Assembly (NCBI RefSeq): GCF_023337795.1
Contig: NZ_JALIRS010000003.1
Location: 1 to 64,000 of the forward strand
Direction: 5' to 3'
Length of the DNA stretch: 64,000 nt
From: Lysinibacillus sp. BPa_S21
GTDB lineage: Bacteria; Bacillota; Bacilli; Bacillales_A; Planococcaceae
Shown here one piece after another: positions 55,599 through 64,000 of this stretch. The position numbers and the translations under genes were made by a program. Below the pieces are notes generated by a model that had not been told where the DNA came from, did no database searches, and worked only from the letters and a program-made list of their open reading frames with translations. Each line of letters begins with the position of its first letter. Positions within the stretch are counted from its first letter, which is position 1.

Positions 55599-56822
55599 TT
55601 ATGCTTCTGGGCCAATAATTGAAATGGCTGGCTCAGCTTTTAAGATTTTTGCAATTAAACGGTCAATTGATTCCATGGATACAGCATCGATTGACGCTAA
55701 TACTTCGTCTACTGAACGATGTTTGCGATGGACGATTTCACTTGTACCGTTACGATTCATACGAGCGCCTGTCCCCTCCAAACCGAGTACAAAACTTCCC
55801 TTCAGCTGTTCCTTCGCATTCATAAGTTCTTCCTCTGTTACGCCACCTGCTACAATATCAAGTAATGTCGCATCAATTGTATGTTGAAGCTGTGATAGTT
55901 GCTGACGACTTGTACTACCATAAATCGTAAACGCCCCAACATCCGCATAGCAAGATTGGTAAGAAAATATTGAATAGGCTAAACCACGTTCTTCACGTAC
56001 TTCTTGGAACAAACGAGAGCTCATATTACCCCCAATAATGTTATTAAGTGCAATAAAGCTATACATATCTGGATCCTTTACGCCAATTGCAGGATAAGAA
56101 ATAGCTAAATGCGCTTGCTCCGTATCGCGAGTTTTTGAAATCTCTCCTGGATTAAAATCAGGATTGGAAAGCACCGGCTCCACCGCCAATGGAGATGGCT
56201 CATATTGGCCAAATAAATCTTCAATTGTTTGCAAAAGTTTTGCAGAAATATTTCCTGCTATTGAAATAACAACGGATTCCGGTCCATAATGTTTTGCCAT
56301 ATAGTGACGGATCATATCTGCTGTAAATGTTTTTAAAGTAGCCGCAGTTCCTAGAATTGGGCGACCAAGTGCGTCGTTTGGATACATGACTTCCCATAGT
56401 TTTTCATGAACATCGTCATCAGGTGCGTCTTCACTCATTAATATTTCCTCAAGCACAACTTGTCTTTCCTTCTCTAACTCTTCTTCTGCAAACGTAGAAT
56501 TAAAGAACATATCCGCTAAAATTGTCACTGCACGTTCAGCATGATGGTCTAAAACCTTTGCATAATAACACGTGTTTTCCTTGGATGTAAAAGCATTTAA
56601 CTCGCCACCAATGCGATCAAATTCTTCTGCAATTTGGCGAGCTGATCGGGTTTTTGTCCCTTTAAAAAGCATATGCTCTATAAAATGCGTAATGCCATTT
56701 TCCTCAGGCAGCTCATAACGAGATCCTGCATTCACAAAAATGCCTAGCGCAACAGATCTTACATGATCAATTTGCTCAGACACAATACGCACACCATTCT
56801 GACATGTATGTACTTGTACCAA
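55599..56822 (-). CDS. mlpA: M16-family zinc peptidase MlpA/YmxG
   Basis: The 407-residue M16B peptidase has the inverted zinc motif in ENGITHFIEHMLFKGT, the downstream glutamate region ELEKERQVVLEEI and the EVREERGLAYSIFSY R...Y element. The B. subtilis orthologue MlpA (YmxG) lies between ylxY and ymxH. The start is TTG, 8 bases after GGGGGAG. The repeat element at 56871 ends only 48 bases upstream, so its promoter probably lies in or beyond the element. Confidence 0.95.
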   Translation of the reverse strand: MVQVHTCQNGVRIVSEQIDHVRSVALGIFVNAGSRYELPEENGITHFIEHMLFKGTKTRSARQIAEEFDRIGGELNAFTSKENTCYYAKVLDHHAERAVTILADMFFNSTFAEEELEKERQVVLEEILMSEDAPDDDVHEKLWEVMYPNDALGRPILGTAATLKTFTADMIRHYMAKHYGPESVVISIAGNISAKLLQTIEDLFGQYEPSPLAVEPVLSNPDFNPGEISKTRDTEQAHLAISYPAIGVKDPDMYSFIALNNIIGGNMSSRLFQEVREERGLAYSIFSYQSCYADVGAFTIYGSTSRQQLSQLQHTIDATLLDIVAGGVTEEELMNAKEQLKGSFVLGLEGTGARMNRNGTSEIVHRKHRSVDEVLASIDAVSMESIDRLIAKILKAEPAISIIGPEA

Positions 56823-56870
56823 AAAATCTCCCCCAATTTATCTCTGGTTCTACATTAAAGGCATAATGAG

Positions 56871-57190
56871 GGATTATCACCAAAACGTGTGGTTGATTTC
56901 CGTTCCGACTGGGCGCTTTGTTGTTGCTGTCGCTTCGCTTTCGCACAGATAAAACATTTGTTGCTGTCGCTTCGCTTTCGCACAGATAAAACATTTGTTG
57001 CTGTCGCTTCGCTTTCGCACAGAGCAGAGCTTCCTGGGGGCGTCCGATGAGCTGCTTCACTCGCGTTGCTCGCTCCAGGGTCTCATCTGTGACGCTGATC
57101 CCCGAGGAGTCGCCCAGCCTCCACTCCAATCAACTTATTTACATAGTAGACGTTTTAACAAAAGTCATCCACAACTTTTGGTGATGAACC
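56871..57190. mobile_element. MITE-like element with 37-bp module array, complete copy
   Basis: This copy is 320 bp. Left terminus GGATTATCACCAAAACGTGT and reverse-complemented right terminus GGTTCATCACCAAAAGTTGT form inverted repeats. Flanks are ATAATGAG and ATAATGTG, a probable 8-bp target duplication with one change. The module occurs at 56924-56960, 56961-56997 and partially from 56998. Subterminal GACTGGGCG / CGCCCAGCC can pair. No protein is encoded. Confidence 0.88.
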
Positions 57191-57248
57191 ATAATGTGAA
57201 GCTCCCCCCAAAGTATCCCTTATTGAACCATTTTACTTATATTTTATT

Positions 57249-57282
57249 TAAAAAAGGCTGCGCATTATACGCAGCCTTTTTT
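57249..57282 (-). terminator. terminator of pnp
   Basis: A 13-bp perfect stem AAAAAAGGCTGCG / CGCAGCCTTTTTT immediately follows the pnp stop. Confidence 0.93.
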
Positions 57283-57289
57283 ACAATTA

Positions 57290-59404
57290 TTATTTATCTT
57301 GCTCAGCGCGTTCTTTTTCCTCTTGAATAACTACTTTACGAGATAAATTCACACGACCTTGCTTGTCAATTTCAATAACTTTTACAAGTAACTGATCGCC
57401 AAGTTTTAATACATCTTCAACTTGTTTTGTACGTTCCTCTTGAATTTCAGAGATGTGAAGTAAGCCATCTTTACCTGGGAATATTTCACAGAACGCACCG
57501 AATTTTTCAATACGTTTAACTGTTGATAAGTAATACTCGCCAACTTTTGCTTCGCGTACGATGTCTTCGATAATTTGTTTTGCACGAGCGTTCATTTCTT
57601 CATCTGCAGAAGAGATGTAAATTGTACCATCTTGCTCAGTATCAATTTTTACGCCAGTTTCTTCAATAATTTTGTTAATTTGTTTACCACCAGGTCCGAT
57701 AACATCGCGAATCTTATCAGGATTAATTTTCACGATCACGATTTTCGGTGCAAATGCAGATAATTTTTCACGTGGTTCTGCAAGAGTAGCAAGCATCGAT
57801 TCTAAAATGTGCATACGGCCAATTTTAGCTTGTGTTAATGCTTCTTCTAAAATATTTCGTGATAAACCATCAATTTTAATGTCCATTTGAAGTGCTGTTA
57901 CACCTTTAGCTGTACCTGCAACTTTAAAGTCCATATCTCCAAGGTGGTCTTCCATACCTTGAATATCAGTTAAAATAGAGTAGTGTTCTCCTTTTTTAAT
58001 AAGACCCATTGCAATACCTGCTACAGGTGCTTTTAAAGGAACACCAGCATCCATCATCGCTAACGTTGAAGCACAGATAGAAGCTTGAGATGTAGAACCG
58101 TTTGATTCAAGTACTTCCGATACACAACGGATTGTATATGGGAATACCGATTCGTCCGGAATAACCGCGTCAAGAGCACGTTCTCCTAGTGCACCATGAC
58201 CGATTTCACGACGACCTGGTCCACGAATTGGGCCTGTTTCCCCTACTGAGAATTGTGGGAAGTTATAGTGATGCATGAAGCGTTTAGATTCTTCTACACC
58301 TAAACCGTCAATAATTTGTACATCACCAAGTGCACCTAAAGTACAAATAGAAAGGGCTTGTGTTTGTCCACGTGTAAATAATGCTGAACCGTGCGTACGT
58401 TGTAATAAGCCTGTTTCAGAAGACAGTGGACGGATTTCGTCTAACTTACGACCATCTGGGCGAACTTTATCTTCTGTAATTTGACGACGTACTTCGTCTT
58501 TAACCATTTTATCTAAAATTGTATACACTTGCTTCATTGTTACTTCATCCGCTTCTTGCTCTTCATAAGAAGCAATAACACGATCTTTTACCGCTTGAAT
58601 AGCCTCATCACGTGCATGTTTTTCTGCAGTTTGAATGGCATCATGCATGTCAGTCTCACAAGCTGCTTTTATATCTGCTTGAATCGCTTCATCAATTTCA
58701 AATAATGTGACAGGTAATTTTTCTTTCCCTACTTCTGCAACAATTTGCTCTTGGAAAGCAATAATTTTTTTGATTTCTTCATGACCGAACATAATAGCTT
58801 CTAGCATTACTTCTTCTGGTACTTCTAATGCACCTGCTTCAACCATATTGATAGCATCTTTGTTACCTGCTACAGATAAATGAACTGTTGATTGATTAGA
58901 TTGTTCCACTGTTGGGTTCACGATAAATTTACCGTCAATATATCCAACTTGTACACCTGCAATCGGTCCGTCGAATGGAATATCCGAAATAGCTAACGCT
59001 AATGATGAACCAAGCATTGCAGCCATTTCAGATGTGCAATCTGAATCGTTAGACATAACCATTGAAATCACTTGTACTTCATTACGGAATCCGTCTGGGA
59101 ACATCGGACGAATTGGACGATCGATTAAACGGCTTGCTAATATTGCTTTTTCAGATGGACGTCCTTCACGTTTAATAAAGCCACCAGGAATTTTACCTGC
59201 TGCGTATAAACGCTCTTCGTAGTTTACTGTTAATGGGAAGAAATCAAGTGGTTTCGGTGATTTTGACATTGTTGCTGTTGAAAGTACTGATGTATCACCA
59301 TAGCGTACTAATACGGCTCCATTTGCTTGTTTTGCTAACTGTCCAACCTCGATTACTAGCGGACGGCCAGCCCATTCATAGGAATAGACTTTCTTTTCGT
59401 TCAT
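57290..59404 (-). CDS. pnp: polyribonucleotide nucleotidyltransferase
   Basis: The 704-residue phosphorolytic 3'-5' exoribonuclease has two RNase PH domains (N-terminal [20 protein letters not shown]; second with [15 protein letters not shown]). It also has a KH domain ([20 protein letters not shown]) and an S1 domain ([20 protein letters not shown]). Length and order are those of the family. It follows rpsO as in Bacillus, but with its own upstream terminator and a 260-base gap. A strong terminator follows. Confidence 0.97.
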   Translation of the reverse strand: MNEKKVYSYEWAGRPLVIEVGQLAKQANGAVLVRYGDTSVLSTATMSKSPKPLDFFPLTVNYEERLYAAGKIPGGFIKREGRPSEKAILASRLIDRPIRPMFPDGFRNEVQVISMVMSNDSDCTSEMAAMLGSSLALAISDIPFDGPIAGVQVGYIDGKFIVNPTVEQSNQSTVHLSVAGNKDAINMVEAGALEVPEEVMLEAIMFGHEEIKKIIAFQEQIVAEVGKEKLPVTLFEIDEAIQADIKAACETDMHDAIQTAEKHARDEAIQAVKDRVIASYEEQEADEVTMKQVYTILDKMVKDEVRRQITEDKVRPDGRKLDEIRPLSSETGLLQRTHGSALFTRGQTQALSICTLGALGDVQIIDGLGVEESKRFMHHYNFPQFSVGETGPIRGPGRREIGHGALGERALDAVIPDESVFPYTIRCVSEVLESNGSTSQASICASTLAMMDAGVPLKAPVAGIAMGLIKKGEHYSILTDIQGMEDHLGDMDFKVAGTAKGVTALQMDIKIDGLSRNILEEALTQAKIGRMHILESMLATLAEPREKLSAFAPKIVIVKINPDKIRDVIGPGGKQINKIIEETGVKIDTEQDGTIYISSADEEMNARAKQIIEDIVREAKVGEYYLSTVKRIEKFGAFCEIFPGKDGLLHISEIQEERTKQVEDVLKLGDQLLVKVIEIDKQGRVNLSRKVVIQEEKERAEQDK

Positions 59405-59639
59405 TCAATGAACCCCTCTCTATTATAAAAACACTTACTTCGTCTGTATGTACTAATAGTAAGTGTACCAAAAATGCTTGTTCTATGCTAAATATTTCAT
59501 CAAATAATCATTCATTTAAATTAAGTTATTGCCAATTTATTTAGGATTTATTTCTATATTTAATGGAAACAAGGCTTTTTACTTAAAATTTATGTCATAT
59601 ATGCTTTTTTCAGTAGTAAAATTCATTAAACATAAAGAA

Positions 59640-59661
59640 AAAGCGGGATTAATCCCGCTTT
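59640..59661 (-). terminator. terminator of rpsO
   Basis: The perfect palindrome AAAGCGGGATTAATCCCGCTTT lies 10 bases after the rpsO stop, with Ts following on the minus strand. Confidence 0.9.
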
Positions 59662-59671
59662 TCGATGACAA

Positions 59672-59941
59672 TTAGCGACGTAAGCCTAAACGAGTGATTA
59701 GTTCACGGTAACGTTGTACGTCAGTTTCACGAAGATATTTTAATAAGTGACGACGACGACCTACCATTTTAAGAAGACCACGCTCAGAGTGGAAATCTTT
59801 TTTGTGTGTACGTAAGTGAGAGTTTAGAGCGTTAATTTCCTCTGTTAATACTGCAACTTGTACTTCTGGAGAACCAGTGTCACTTTCGTGAGTACGGAAC
59901 TCAGCAATAATTTCGTTTTTACGTTCTTTTGAAATAGCCAT
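59672..59941 (-). CDS. rpsO: 30S ribosomal protein S15
   Basis: The 89-residue S15 has the conserved [40 protein letters not shown] and [18 protein letters not shown] precedes the ATG. It has its own terminator. The ~100-base leader before it could carry S15 autoregulation, but I did not resolve a structure. Confidence 0.98.
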   Translation of the reverse strand: MAISKERKNEIIAEFRTHESDTGSPEVQVAVLTEEINALNSHLRTHKKDFHSERGLLKMVGRRRHLLKYLRETDVQRYRELITRLGLRR

Positions 59942-60110
59942 TTAAATGGACCTCCTAAATAATTGTTTATCCCCATTAGCACAGTAAACGTTGGAGTCAT
60001 CGATATACCGAGCTAAGGTTAAGCATATTATGCACTTATGAATGTTACCATAAATCAAATGGTCAAGCAAGCGATAACTAAGCCTATTCATAGGCTAAAG
60101 TAGATTTAAG

Positions 60111-60246
60111 CTCATCTTCATAACGTGGGGTTAATTTCCGTTCCGATTGGGCGCTTTGTTGCTGCCGCTTCGCTTTCGCACAGAAAACATCCGCTTCGCT
60201 GTCTCCACTCCAATCAACTCATGGCGTACACTTTAACCTTTGGTGA
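60111..60246. mobile_element. MITE-like element, short degenerate copy overlapping the 3' end of ribF
   Basis: Left part CATAACGTGGGGTTAATTTC, CGTTCCGATTGGGCGCTTTG, then part of the module (TTGCTGCCGCTTCGCTTTCG). It then jumps to TCTCCACTCCAATCAACTC and a right end ACTTTAACCTTTGGTGAT. The last 14 bases coincide with the ribF stop region, so the element seems to provide the end of that gene. Confidence 0.65.
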
Positions 60247-61189
60247 TAGTTGTAAAATATTCAATTGCTTCTTGTTTATCCTTTTGGATTTGTGCTTTCA
60301 GAGCTTCAATACCATCGAACTTTCGTTCACTTCTTATACGTTTATACCAAGCGACATGCACTTCTTCACCGTAGATGTTTTTTTCGAAGTTTAAAATATG
60401 AACTTCGATGGATAATTGTTTGTCATTTGGATCTTTAAATGTTGGTTTATAGCCTACATTACAAACACCATCATACCAATTATTTTGTACAAGTAATCGA
60501 ACCGCGTACACACCACTTGCTGGAATATAAGTCCCCTCTAATGCTCGGACATTTGCAGTCGGGAAACCTATTGTGCGTCCTCGCTTATCACCATGCACAA
60601 CGATACCTGTAATTTCAAATGGTCGCCCTAGGAGCAATCTTGCTTCTTCCATATCTCCCTCTTGCAAAAGCTTACGGATACGTGTAGAGCTAATTTTTTC
60701 GATTTCGTCGGTTTTCTTTTCAACAACCGTTACACCGTAATCTCCATTACTCAATGCACGCATATCTTCCATTTTTCCTTTACCAAATGCACCAAAAGAA
60801 TAATCAAAGCCAGCCGTCACATGTTGAATGTTCAATCCGCGAATAAATGTATCTATAAATTCATCAGGTGAAAGCTTTGCAAAATCAGATGTGAAATGTA
60901 CAACAAATGCTGTATCAACACCCTGTTCTTCAAAAAGCTGCAATTTTTGCTGTAATAACGTAATATAAAATACTTTTTCGTTACGACCGCCAAGTACCAA
61001 AGAAGGATGTGGATCGAATGTCATAACAGCCGTCGGAATTTGGCGCTTGTCTCCTTCTTCCTTTGCTGCCTTAATAACTGCCTGATGCCCTTTATGTACA
61101 CCATCAAAAAAACCAAGGGCCAATGAATATGGCTGCATGCTTTCTCGTTGCTGTAGTTGGTGTGGGTATTTTAAATGAATGACCTCCAT
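60233..61189 (-). CDS. ribF: bifunctional riboflavin kinase / FAD synthetase
   Basis: The 318-residue protein has an N-terminal FAD-synthetase nucleotidyl domain (LALGFFDGVHKGHQAVI, ISSTRIRKLLQEG) and a C-terminal flavokinase domain (GRTIGFPTANV, GVYAVRLL, NVGYKPTF). It makes FMN and FAD; the B. subtilis name is ribC. AGGAGG precedes the ATG. It lies 13 bases after truB. Its 3' end touches a repeat element. Confidence 0.96.
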   Translation of the reverse strand: MEVIHLKYPHQLQQRESMQPYSLALGFFDGVHKGHQAVIKAAKEEGDKRQIPTAVMTFDPHPSLVLGGRNEKVFYITLLQQKLQLFEEQGVDTAFVVHFTSDFAKLSPDEFIDTFIRGLNIQHVTAGFDYSFGAFGKGKMEDMRALSNGDYGVTVVEKKTDEIEKISSTRIRKLLQEGDMEEARLLLGRPFEITGIVVHGDKRGRTIGFPTANVRALEGTYIPASGVYAVRLLVQNNWYDGVCNVGYKPTFKDPNDKQLSIEVHILNFEKNIYGEEVHVAWYKRIRSERKFDGIEALKAQIQKDKQEAIEYFTTITKG

Positions 61190-61202
61190 ACTAAAAATCC
61201 TC

Positions 61203-62114
61203 CTACTCTATCGTTGGAAACATCTTATGTGGCTTCATAAGCCCTTCCTTTGTAGGATGGGCATGATAGACCGCAATTGCTTTCCCACTGATTCCAAAAA
61301 CAATTTTATCATGTATCTTTAATAATGCATCTGCGGGAAGCACTTGTCCATTGAAAATTTCTTTTTCAACAGCAGAAGTAATTTCAATATATGGATAATC
61401 TGCTAAAGCATGCTCAACTGGTAAAATGCATGTATTAATTTGTTCTGCTTCCATCAGTTCAGCAACTTGTGCCAATGTAAAGCAATTTTCTTGTGTAAAC
61501 GTCCCGGAGGCTGTTCGTACAAGCTCTTGCATATGCGCTGGATAACCAAGTGCCGCTCCAATTTGAACAGCTAGTGTTCGAATATACGTCCCTTTACTAC
61601 ATGCTATACGTACAGGGAATGTAATTTCTTGACCTTCATATAGTTCTACATCATCTAGTAGCTCTAGTGCATAAATAGTAACTTGACGTGTAGGTCTTTC
61701 GACAGTTTCTCCTTTTCGAGCATATTCATAGAGACGTTTACCATTTACTTTGACTGCCGAAAACATCGGTGGTGTTTGTTCAATAACACCTGTGAGTGAG
61801 GCTAAAACCTCTTGCAATTGAGTACGTGTGAATTTTTTATGCGCACTATCTTGCTCAACCGTTTCTCCTTCTGCATCCTCAGTTGTCGTTGTACGGCCAA
61901 TTGAAATAACTGCTTCATAGGTTTTTCCTGCATCCGTTAGGTATTCTGCGATGCGTGTTGCTTGTCCAATACAGATGGGCAGAACTCCTTCAACACCTGG
62001 ATCCAGTGTGCCTGTATGGCCGACTTTTTTAGTACGCAAGATTTTTCGTAATTTAAAGACGCAGTCATGACTTGTCATGCCACGTTCCTTCCAAAGCGGT
62101 AAAATACCGTTCAT
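61203..62114 (-). CDS. truB: tRNA pseudouridine-55 synthase
   Basis: The 303-residue enzyme has the catalytic aspartate in KVGHTGTLDPGVEGVLPICI, the conserved TRIAEYL, and MFSAVKVNGKRLYEYAR and CSKGTYIRTLA. It modifies U55 in the T-loop. AGGAGG precedes the ATG. An element copy lies 66 bases upstream, between truB and rbfA, which are usually cotranscribed. Confidence 0.97.
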   Translation of the reverse strand: MNGILPLWKERGMTSHDCVFKLRKILRTKKVGHTGTLDPGVEGVLPICIGQATRIAEYLTDAGKTYEAVISIGRTTTTEDAEGETVEQDSAHKKFTRTQLQEVLASLTGVIEQTPPMFSAVKVNGKRLYEYARKGETVERPTRQVTIYALELLDDVELYEGQEITFPVRIACSKGTYIRTLAVQIGAALGYPAHMQELVRTASGTFTQENCFTLAQVAELMEAEQINTCILPVEHALADYPYIEITSAVEKEIFNGQVLPADALLKIHDKIVFGISGKAIAVYHAHPTKEGLMKPHKMFPTIE

Positions 62115-62180
62115 AAACTTCCTCCTAAAATCAATTCATTTTTAGCAATTTTGATGTTCGTTACATTTTCATCTCTTTTA

Positions 62181-62560
62181 GGATCATCACCAAAACGTGT
62201 GGTTGATTTCCGTTCCGACTGGGCGCTTTGTTGCTGTCGCTTTGCTTTCGCACAGATAAAACATTTGTAGCTGCCGCTTTGCTTTCGCACAGAGCAAAGC
62301 TTCCTGGGGGCGTCGGGGCAACAGATGTCTTTTGCGCGAAAGCGTAGTGTTAACGTAGCGGCAGCAGAGGGTTTTGTTTGTGCGAAAGCGCAGCGACAGC
62401 ACCGATGTTAGTCACGAAGGCGTTATCACAGGACGTGATGCCTTTAGCCTTCGTTCCCCTGTCGCTAATTCCCAAGGAGTCGCCCAATCTCCACTCCAAT
62501 CAACTTATTTGCATAGTATATGTTTTAACAATTGTCATCCACGACATTTGGGGATGAACC
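62181..62560. mobile_element. MITE-like element, longest copy with inverted module insertions
   Basis: This copy is 380 bp. Left terminus GGATCATCACCAAAACGTGT; right terminus reverse complement GGTTCATCCCCAAATG. Flanks are CTCTTTTA and CACTTTTA, a probable 8-bp target duplication with one change. Direct modules are at 62231-62267 and 62268-62294, followed by diverged modules in reverse orientation at about 62314-62404. No protein is encoded. Confidence 0.85.
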
Positions 62561-62703
62561 CACTTTTAAGATAGAAGTGAATGTCTGACACGCCTACCAA
62601 AAAAACGGGCAGGCAGTCGCCAAAACATATAGGTAAGCTCCGCACGAAAGCTTAATAAAGATGATAGAGCCATAAAATGTCCTGTTGCATTTCTTGTGAA
62701 TGT

Positions 62704-62745
62704 AAAAAGTCTGCCTGCATGAACATGCATATGGCAGACTTTTTT
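62704..62745 (-). terminator. terminator of infB-ylxP-rbfA
   Basis: Arms AAAAAGTCTGCC / GGCAGACTTTTT with a 17-base loop lie about 10 bases after the rbfA stop. Confidence 0.88.
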
Positions 62746-62755
62746 TAAGTTAAGC

Positions 62756-63097
62756 TTATTCTTCGTGTAAACCACGTAGCAATGAATCAATACGGTTCCC
62801 ATATTCAATCGATGAGTCGAATTCAAAGATTAGTTCTGGAGTACGACGTAAACGGATTCGTGAACCAATTTCTGAACGAATGAAACCAGAAGCCTTTAAT
62901 AGAGCTTTTAGAGTTTCCTCTTTTTCACGTTCATTGCCTAGAGTTGTAATATAAATTGTCGCTTGCTGTAAATCACCTGTTACCTCAACACCAGTAACAG
63001 TAACGAAACCAACACGCGGATCTTTTATTTTACGTCCAATAATATCGCCAAGCTCTTTTTTCATTTGCTCAGCGACACGGTTTGAGCGTAGAGACAT
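62756..63097 (-). CDS. rbfA: 30S ribosome-binding factor A
   Basis: The 113-residue KH-like protein has [39 protein letters not shown] and [18 protein letters not shown], all typical of RbfA, a late 16S maturation factor. GAGGTGA precedes the ATG. Third gene after infB and ylxP. Confidence 0.97.
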   Translation of the reverse strand: MSLRSNRVAEQMKKELGDIIGRKIKDPRVGFVTVTGVEVTGDLQQATIYITTLGNEREKEETLKALLKASGFIRSEIGSRIRLRRTPELIFEFDSSIEYGNRIDSLLRGLHEE

Positions 63098-63196
63098 AGT
63101 TTGTCACCTCAATTTCGATGTACAGAAAGTTGTGTTCTCACCTGCAACATTTTACATACAGGTTACGGCTAAATCATACACAACTTCCACTGTTAC

Positions 63197-63475
63197 TTAT
63201 AAATAGTCTCGCCACACATTTAACTGTTCCCAAGATGGATTTGACTGTAAGTAATGTAGCGCGTGATTAATTTCACGCTCGGCTGCTTCTTTTGACGAAG
63301 AAACAGCAACAAGCGCCAATTTTGTACGCTGCCATACATTTTGATGATCAATTTCCGCAATGGATACATTAAATTTTTGCTTAGTGCGTGTAAGCATACG
63401 CTGTAGGACAGCGCGTTTTTCCTTCAACGAATGGGCAGTTTGAATCATGAATTCAACTTCTGCATACACAATCAT
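63197..63475 (-). CDS. ylxP: YlxP-family protein (DUF503)
   Basis: The 92-residue protein has the DUF503 sequence (VEFMIQTAHSLKEKRAVLQR, NVSIAEIDHQNVWQRTKLAL). It is found between infB and rbfA across Bacillota and is implicated in ribosome assembly, with limited functional data. Its ATG overlaps the infB stop by one base. Confidence 0.93.
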   Translation of the reverse strand: MIVYAEVEFMIQTAHSLKEKRAVLQRMLTRTKQKFNVSIAEIDHQNVWQRTKLALVAVSSSKEAAEREINHALHYLQSNPSWEQLNVWRDYL

Positions 63476-64000
63476 TAAACGCGTTTAACTTCTTCCATAA
63501 TATAGGCTTCAATAATGTCGCCTTCTTTAATATCGTTGAAGTTTGTAATTGTAATACCACATTCGTAACCTTTAGCAACTTCTTTCACTTCATCTTTGAA
63601 ACGTTTAAGTGTATCTAATTCACCTTCAAAAATGACTACATTGTCGCGAATTACACGTACGCCAGAATCACGAGTTACTTTACCTTCTGTTACGTATGAA
63701 CCAGCAATTGTACCAACTTTTGATACTTTAATTGTTTGGCGAACTTCTGCTTGACCAATAATTTTTTCCACGAATTCTGGATCAAGCATACCTTTCATTG
63801 CTTGTTCAATTTCCTCGATTACTTTATAAATAATGCGGTGTAGACGAATATCTACGCCTTCTTCTTCTGCTGCACGTTTTGCATTGATATCTGGGCGAAC
63901 GTTGAAGCCAATAACAATTGCATTTGAAGCAGCCGCAAGAGAAATATCTGATTCTGTAATCGCTCCAGCGCCAGTGTGAATAATTTTCACGTTTACGCCT
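63475..64000 (-). CDS. infB: translation initiation factor IF-2 (3' part, cut by window edge)
   Basis: The C-terminal ~175 residues of IF-2: [40 protein letters not shown] and the final domain ([13 protein letters not shown] [39 protein letters not shown]) that binds initiator tRNA. The frame stays open to the end of the window, so the gene continues upstream. Confidence 0.97.
   Translation of the reverse strand, partial: GVNVKIIHTGAGAITESDISLAAASNAIVIGFNVRPDINAKRAAEEEGVDIRLHRIIYKVIEEIEQAMKGMLDPEFVEKIIGQAEVRQTIKVSKVGTIAGSYVTEGKVTRDSGVRVIRDNVVIFEGELDTLKRFKDEVKEVAKGYECGITITNFNDIKEGDIIEAYIMEEVKRV

Noticed and set aside
56776..57129. Open frame across the repeat element upstream of mlpA
   Set aside because: It consists of translated element and module sequence, and the same frame is not kept in the other copies.
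62187..62402. Open frame in the element between rbfA and truB
   Set aside because: Translated module repeats, with no family and no binding site.

Overview
The window looks like a chromosomal segment of a low-GC, endospore-forming Bacillales bacterium, most likely Lysinibacillus or a close relative. This is inferred from gene content and protein sequence style; no search was run. Sporulation genes (spoVS, spoIIIE, dipicolinate synthase dpaA/dpaB, ymxH) and the Bacillus-type order infB-ylxP-rbfA-truB-ribF-rpsO-pnp-mlpA ... asd-dapA-rnjB-spoIIIE ... ymfF-ymfH-ymfI-ymfJ-ymfK-ymfM-pgsA-cinA-recA-rny ... ymdB-spoVS support it. Almost every gene is on the minus strand, so transcription runs from the right end of the window to the left.

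Layout from left to right: (1) 0.2-6.0 kb: 2-oxoacid:ferredoxin oxidoreductase korA/korB, a small membrane protein plus a C39-like cysteine peptidase, spoVS, a repeat-rich spacer and ymdB. (2) 6.2-25.9 kb: an exopolysaccharide/capsule locus lying between rny and ymdB, which are neighbours in Bacillus subtilis. It has a tyrosine phosphatase at its promoter-proximal end and the chain-length regulator and tyrosine kinase at the far end. Between them lie sugar-nucleotide genes (pgcA, gtaB, pgi, rfbA, rfbB), a DegT-type aminotransferase, a WbqC-family protein, two ATP-grasp ligases, three glycosyltransferases, a flippase and a polymerase. (3) 26-37 kb: rny, recA, cinA, pgsA, the RodZ-like ymfM, and the ymfK/J/I/H/F genes. 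(4) 37.5-43.5 kb: a BMP-type nucleoside ABC importer with a GntR regulator. (5) 43.7-52.1 kb: spoIIIE, rnjB, dapA, asd, dpaB, dpaA, ymxH. (6) 52.3-55.3 kb: the only plus-strand gene block, a YtrA-type GntR regulator with an ABC exporter and a small exported protein. (7) 55.6-64 kb: mlpA, pnp, rpsO, ribF, truB, rbfA, ylxP and the 3' part of infB.

The polysaccharide genes fit a Wzx/Wzy pathway. PgcA, GtaB and Pgi supply UDP-glucose. RfbA and RfbB make dTDP-4-keto-6-deoxyglucose, and because no rfbC or rfbD is present, the aminotransferase probably converts it to a dTDP-amino sugar. The WbqC protein and an ATP-grasp ligase, translationally coupled to this block, are candidates for further acylation. 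A 26-codon remnant of a second gtaB next to pgcA suggests that the cassette between the two gtaB sites was exchanged. No initiating phosphoglycosyltransferase is visible.

The least explained structure is a family of non-coding, terminal-inverted-repeat elements in several intergenic gaps (about 100-380 bp). Two copies (56871-57190 and 62181-62560) are flanked by 8-bp direct repeats with 7/8 matches. They have no coding capacity, contain a tandemly amplified 37-bp module, and have subterminal stems that differ between subfamilies while keeping base pairing. They resemble MITEs whose spread and internal growth can be read from this window.
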